Below are positions 60,745 to 64,000 of a stretch of DNA of 64,000 nucleotides, in pieces. Each line of letters starts with the position of its first letter. Position 1 is the stretch's first letter. The notes under the pieces were generated by a model. That model ran no database searches. It was not told the origin of the DNA and saw nothing but the letters and a program-made list of their open reading frames with translations. The stretch comes from Flavicella sp042091695. Its GTDB lineage: Bacteria; Bacteroidota; Bacteroidia; Flavobacteriales; Flavobacteriaceae. Made by a program: the position numbers and the translations under genes. The stretch covers positions 1 to 64,000 of the forward strand of contig JBELHA010000005.1 of NCBI GenBank assembly GCA_042091695.1, in the 5' to 3' direction.

Positions 60745-61227
60745 ATGAAGCCATTTTTTCTTTTTGTATTCATAATTGGTCTTTTCAGCTCCTGTGCAAC
60801 GGATGTCTATCCAAGCAGAAACTTTGTTCCCAATCTTGAAATCAACTTTACGGTAGACACGAATCTTCCTCAGTACCAGCAGCTTTTACTTCCTGGAGGG
60901 CATGTATATGTTCCCAACTTAGGACATAAAGGAATTGTGATTTATTCTTTAAATGCAAACGATTATTACGCTTATGACTTGTCTTGCCCACACCAAGCAT
61001 GTGGATCGGCAATGGATATGAGTAATTTTCCTGAGTTTTTCAATACTTGTACTAATGATGGAATTTATTATTCGATAGCCATTCCGGGGTACTCTATGAC
61101 GTATAGAAAAGACGATGACGGCAATCGTATTGACATTCCTAGCAATGCTTCCTATGAAATGCAAGCCTATGCGGTTACAAACATTGGAAATGGAGCACAA
61201 TTACACATAACTAATTTCAAATATTAG
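60745..61227 (+). CDS. Lipoprotein with degenerate Rieske-like motif
   Basis: A 160-residue protein with a lipoprotein signal (GLFSSC, Cys17). Residues 53-110 resemble a Rieske 2Fe-2S domain: the first pair is Cys81-Pro-His83 in YDLSCPHQAC, but the second reads Cys102-Thr-Asn-Asp105 where CxxH is expected. One histidine ligand is thus replaced by aspartate. An extra Cys86 is present. Either the cluster is bound differently or lost. The protein would sit in the inner or outer membrane facing the periplasm. It lies between greA and purK with no clear functional link. Confidence 0.65.
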   Translation: MKPFFLFVFIIGLFSSCATDVYPSRNFVPNLEINFTVDTNLPQYQQLLLPGGHVYVPNLGHKGIVIYSLNANDYYAYDLSCPHQACGSAMDMSNFPEFFNTCTNDGIYYSIAIPGYSMTYRKDDDGNRIDIPSNASYEMQAYAVTNIGNGAQLHITNFKY

Positions 61228-61249
61228 CACTTTAAACTAAATAACTTAT

Positions 61250-61257
61250 TATTTTTG
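61250..61257 (+). promoter_or_regulatory. -7 promoter box (TATTTTTG) of purK
   Basis: TATTTTTG followed by CCGC, 17 bases before the purK ATG. Confidence 0.45.
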
Positions 61258-61273
61258 CCGCAAATTATAGATT

Positions 61274-62419
61274 ATGAAAACATATTTTTCTTCTGACTTT
61301 AAATTGGGTGTTTTGGGAGGCGGACAACTCGGTAAAATGCTACTCTCTGAATGTCATAAGTTTGATGTACACACAAGTATGCTAGACGCATCCAAAGATG
61401 CACCATCGGCAGCCTATTGTGATGCTTTTTTTCAAGGTGATTTGATGGATTATACGGCTGTTTATAATTTTGGTAAAACAGTAGATGTACTTACCATAGA
61501 AATTGAACATGTCAATATTGAAGCACTCTATAAATTAGAAGAAGAAGGTGTTTTAGTATACCCACAGCCTGAGGTAATAGAATGTATACAGCACAAAGGT
61601 AAACAGAAAGATTTTTATGTGGATCACGGGATTCCCACGTCCAAGCACTTGCGCTTTGAAACCAAAGCTGACTTGTTGACTACTGATTTTACCTTTCCTT
61701 TTGTATGGAAATCTGCACAGTTTGGATATGATGGAACGGGGGTTAAAATCGTACGTAGTCAAGAAGATATTATCGGATTAGCAGACACTCCCTGTATCGT
61801 TGAAGATTTGGTTCCTTTTAAAAATGAATTGGCTGTTATCGTAGCCAGAAATGCTGAAGGAGAGGTGAAAACATACCCTGTAGTGGAGATGGAGTTTCAT
61901 CCAGAGGCAAATCAAGTTGAATATGTTATCTGCCCTGCCCGTATTTCTGATGAAGTTGCTGCAAAAGCAAATACAGTAGCTTTAGAGGTTGCTAAGGCTT
62001 TTCAACATGTTGGTTTGCTCGCGGTAGAAATGTTTCAAACCGAAGCAGATGAGATCATCGTAAATGAAGTGGCTCCAAGAACACATAACAGTGGTCATTA
62101 CAGTATAGAAGCCTCTATTACGAGTCAATTTGAACAGCACCTACGTACCGTACTAAATTTACCATTGGGTGCAACAGACAGTATGTTGGCGGGAGTGATG
62201 GTTAATCTCGTGGGAGCTGAAGGATTTTCAGGAAAAGTACATTACGAAAATATGGAGCAAATTCTTTCTTTACCTGGGGTGACACCTCACATATATGGAA
62301 AGAAAGAAACCCGTCCTTTTAGAAAAATGGGACATGTCACTATAGTAGATAAAGATATCAATACGGCTAGAGCTATTGCGAAAAAAGTAAAGGATAGCAT
62401 CCGTGTGATTTCCAAATAA
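61274..62419 (+). CDS. purK: N5-carboxyaminoimidazole ribonucleotide synthase
   Basis: A 381-residue ATP-grasp enzyme that carboxylates AIR with ATP and bicarbonate in purine synthesis. The N-terminal LGVLGGGQLGKMLLSE is diagnostic. The ATP-grasp core includes PFVWKSAQFGYDGTGVKIV and the metal-binding region IIVNEVAPRTHNSGHYS. It is followed by purE 54 bases downstream, so the two steps AIR to N5-CAIR to CAIR are encoded together. Confidence 0.96.
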   Translation: MKTYFSSDFKLGVLGGGQLGKMLLSECHKFDVHTSMLDASKDAPSAAYCDAFFQGDLMDYTAVYNFGKTVDVLTIEIEHVNIEALYKLEEEGVLVYPQPEVIECIQHKGKQKDFYVDHGIPTSKHLRFETKADLLTTDFTFPFVWKSAQFGYDGTGVKIVRSQEDIIGLADTPCIVEDLVPFKNELAVIVARNAEGEVKTYPVVEMEFHPEANQVEYVICPARISDEVAAKANTVALEVAKAFQHVGLLAVEMFQTEADEIIVNEVAPRTHNSGHYSIEASITSQFEQHLRTVLNLPLGATDSMLAGVMVNLVGAEGFSGKVHYENMEQILSLPGVTPHIYGKKETRPFRKMGHVTIVDKDINTARAIAKKVKDSIRVISK

Positions 62420-62473
62420 TGGAGGGTACTCAATTATAAGAAATCGTTTAATAACTAATTTAGAAAATAACAG

Positions 62474-62959
62474 ATGAAAGTAGCAATTATTATGGGGTCA
62501 GATTCTGATCTGCCTATCATGCAAGAAGCCATTGACGTATTGAATGATTTCGGTATAGAAAATGAAGTAGATATTGTATCTGCACACAGAACACCAGAAA
62601 AATTAGTTTCTTTTTCAAACGAAGCACACAAACGAGGTATCTCTGTTATAATCGCTGGAGCAGGAGGAGCAGCTCACCTACCAGGAATGGTTGCTTCTAT
62701 GAGTCCATTACCTGTGATAGGAGTCCCCGTGAAGTCTAGAAACTCTATCGATGGTTGGGATTCTGTATTGTCTATACTTCAAATGCCCGGAGGAGTTCCT
62801 GTTGCGACAGTTGCGCTAGACGGAGCAAAAAATGCAGGGATACTTGCCGCTCAAATTATTGGAGCTTCCCATCCTGTTATTTTAGAGAAAATACAAGCCT
62901 ATAAACAAAGCTTGAAAGAAAAAGTAATCGCTGCCTCTGAACGCGTGAAAAATAGCTAA
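62474..62959 (+). CDS. purE: N5-CAIR mutase PurE
   Basis: A 161-residue class I PurE that rearranges N5-CAIR to CAIR. MGSDSDLPIMQEAIDVL (8-24) binds the phosphate. The SAHRTPEKLVSF segment holds the catalytic His, and AGAGGAAHLPGMVASMSPLP is a further hallmark. It pairs with purK and ends before a terminator. Confidence 0.96.
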   Translation: MKVAIIMGSDSDLPIMQEAIDVLNDFGIENEVDIVSAHRTPEKLVSFSNEAHKRGISVIIAGAGGAAHLPGMVASMSPLPVIGVPVKSRNSIDGWDSVLSILQMPGGVPVATVALDGAKNAGILAAQIIGASHPVILEKIQAYKQSLKEKVIAASERVKNS

Positions 62960-62980
62960 CGGAAGTTATTCAAACTATAC

Positions 62981-63020
62981 AAAGCACTGATTGTTTTTTT
63001 ACAGTCAGTGCTTTTTTTTT
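62981..63020 (+). terminator. Terminator of purKE
   Basis: AAAGCACTGA / TCAGTGCTTT with a 14-base loop and T9, about 20 bases after the purE stop. Confidence 0.87.
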
Positions 63021-63028
63021 AAAGAGCA

Positions 63029-63067
63029 AAAAAAAAGCACCCTGTCAATGAAGACAAGGTGCTTTTA
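63029..63067 (-). terminator. Terminator of the RNase E/G gene
   Basis: AAAAGCACC-(T)-TGTC / GACA-GGTGCTTTT with a T-run on the minus strand, about 22 bases after the stop. Confidence 0.85.
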
Positions 63068-63089
63068 AGATATGTTTTGCATATTTACA

Positions 63090-64000
63090 TCAGCTAAATT
63101 TAAAGCGAAATTGTAAATATTGATAAGCATCTCTCGGTAATATACTGATCCACTTTTTGTATTTGAAGTACCATTTTATTTGATGAGAGATAAGACCTTT
63201 ACGCAAATAAGAAGCTACAAAAGGATGCACGTGTAAGGTGATTTTTTTGTCTTTGCTTTTGCTTGCGAGAATGCGGTTTATATCTACTTCAAATTTTTCA
63301 ATCATCACGATAGGTGCCTCAACTTCTCCGTTTATATTCGGGTTTGGCTCCTTTGTTTTGATGTTCATCTCTGAACGTACTCTCTGTCTAGTTATTTGGA
63401 TCAAACCAAATTTACTAGGCGGTAATATTTTATGTTTTGTTCTATCGAACGACATTTCTGTTTTCAAATGATCATAGAGTTTTTGTCTATTTTCATTGGA
63501 GTGTAAATCAATAAAATCTACTACGATAATTCCTCCCATATCACGCAAACGCAATTGTCTAGCTATTTCTGTAGCTGCAATTAAGTTTACTTCCAAAGCA
63601 GTTTGTTCTTGCGAATTTGCTTTGTTAGATCTGTTTCCACTATTGACATCAATAACATGCAATGCTTCTGTGTGTTCTATCACCAAATAGGCTCCTTTAC
63701 TCATTGATACGGTTTTTCCAAATGCAGATTTTATCTGTCTTTCAATTCCGTATTTTTCGAAGATTGGAGTCTTGTTGTTGTATAGTTTCAGAATGGATTG
63801 TTTTTCAGGATATATTTCGCTTAAATAATCATTTATTTCTTCAAATAATACATCGTCGTTAGTCACAATACTCGTGAATGAATCATTCAAAACATCTCTT
63901 AATATAGACGATGCTCTGTTCAATTCACTCAATACTTTTGTCGGTGTGTTTGTATTGGCAATTTGCCCACACATTTTTTTCCAACGTTCTAATGAATTTT
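63090..64000 (-). CDS. rng: Ribonuclease E/G family protein (partial, C-terminal part)
   Basis: The minus strand stays open through the right window edge, giving about 303 C-terminal residues; the internal ATG at 63974 is not the start, because upstream codons (ending NSLERWKK) fit the family. The catalytic region reads DMGGIIVVDFIDLHSNENRQ with one metal-binding Asp, and EMSFDRTKHKILPPSKFGL with the second. RQRVR follows. After it, the CPxCxG zinc-link expected in E. coli RNase E/G is absent, replaced by a Lys/Asn/Pro-rich segment. It processes rRNA and mRNA. The N-terminal S1 domain lies outside the window. Confidence 0.9.
   Translation of the reverse strand, partial: NSLERWKKMCGQIANTNTPTKVLSELNRASSILRDVLNDSFTSIVTNDDVLFEEINDYLSEIYPEKQSILKLYNNKTPIFEKYGIERQIKSAFGKTVSMSKGAYLVIEHTEALHVIDVNSGNRSNKANSQEQTALEVNLIAATEIARQLRLRDMGGIIVVDFIDLHSNENRQKLYDHLKTEMSFDRTKHKILPPSKFGLIQITRQRVRSEMNIKTKEPNPNINGEVEAPIVMIEKFEVDINRILASKSKDKKITLHVHPFVASYLRKGLISHQIKWYFKYKKWISILPRDAYQYLQFRFKFS

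Overview
The window is a stretch of chromosome from a low-GC member of the Bacteroidetes, almost certainly family Flavobacteriaceae. The evidence is the gliding/type IX secretion cluster gldK-gldL-gldM-gldN, fused secDF, promoters of the TTG-N18-20-TAnnTTTG type used by the Bacteroidetes primary sigma factor, and flavobacterial gene orders such as miaB-sigma54 activator-lptE-TPR-secG and hpt-adk-obg. The beta-galactosidase and the membrane pyrophosphatase with a K+-dependent signature would suit a marine polysaccharide degrader, but the species cannot be named from sequence alone. No rRNA, CRISPR array, phage or intact insertion sequence was seen. There is one tRNA gene and one 100-base assembly gap.

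Layout. 1-3294: partial membrane acyltransferase, tRNA-Val, a small membrane protein and an FAD oxidoreductase under a 33-bp palindromic operator, and a GyrI-like domain protein. 3375-8986: cell-elongation operon mreB-mreC-mreD-mrdA-rodA (minus strand). 9062-10080: purH, broken by the gap. 10410-17000: groEL/groES, then secG, a TPR-like protein, lptE, a sigma-54 activator and miaB. 17403-25903: topA, an arginase-fold protein with lost metal ligands, and gldKLMN. 25980-34402: FAD oxidoreductase, DUF983 protein, ABC-F ATPase, PLP deaminase-like enzyme, glucosaminidase lipoprotein, Spy-like protein and AsmA-like protein. 34853-43075: lysS, DUF456 protein, TonB-C-like lipoprotein, obg, adk, hpt, secDF. 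43290-49815: AraC regulator, folA, thyA, nucleoside transporter, bifunctional nuclease, etfA/etfB. 50086-55745: pdhB, soluble and membrane pyrophosphatases, lpdA. 56015-64000: GH2 beta-galactosidase, a beta-barrel pseudogene, an orphan secreted protein, greA, a Rieske-like lipoprotein, purK-purE and a partial RNase E/G.

How the genes work together. Most of the window is envelope and growth machinery: elongasome (MreBCD, PBP2, RodA), Sec export (SecG, SecDF), outer-membrane biogenesis (LptE, AsmA-like), gliding/T9SS (GldKLMN), peptidoglycan hydrolysis (glucosaminidase), nucleotide supply (PurH, PurK, PurE, Adk, Hpt, ThyA, FolA, NupC) and energy metabolism (PdhB, Lpd, ETF, pyrophosphatases).

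The novel material lies mainly in non-coding DNA. Three intergenic spaces each hold a TAnnTTTG promoter box, structured sequence and an intrinsic terminator with no normal-sized gene between them: about 34470-34543 minus, 36675-36772 plus and 44322-44474 plus. They are candidate small RNAs or, for the last, a tiny-ORF transcript. Other items worth a second look are the 16-1-16 perfect palindrome over the oxidoreductase promoter, the apparent pseudo-arginase beside gldK, a Rieske-like protein with one ligand position changed, and stem-loops in the topA and greA leaders. No clearly new multi-gene system was found.
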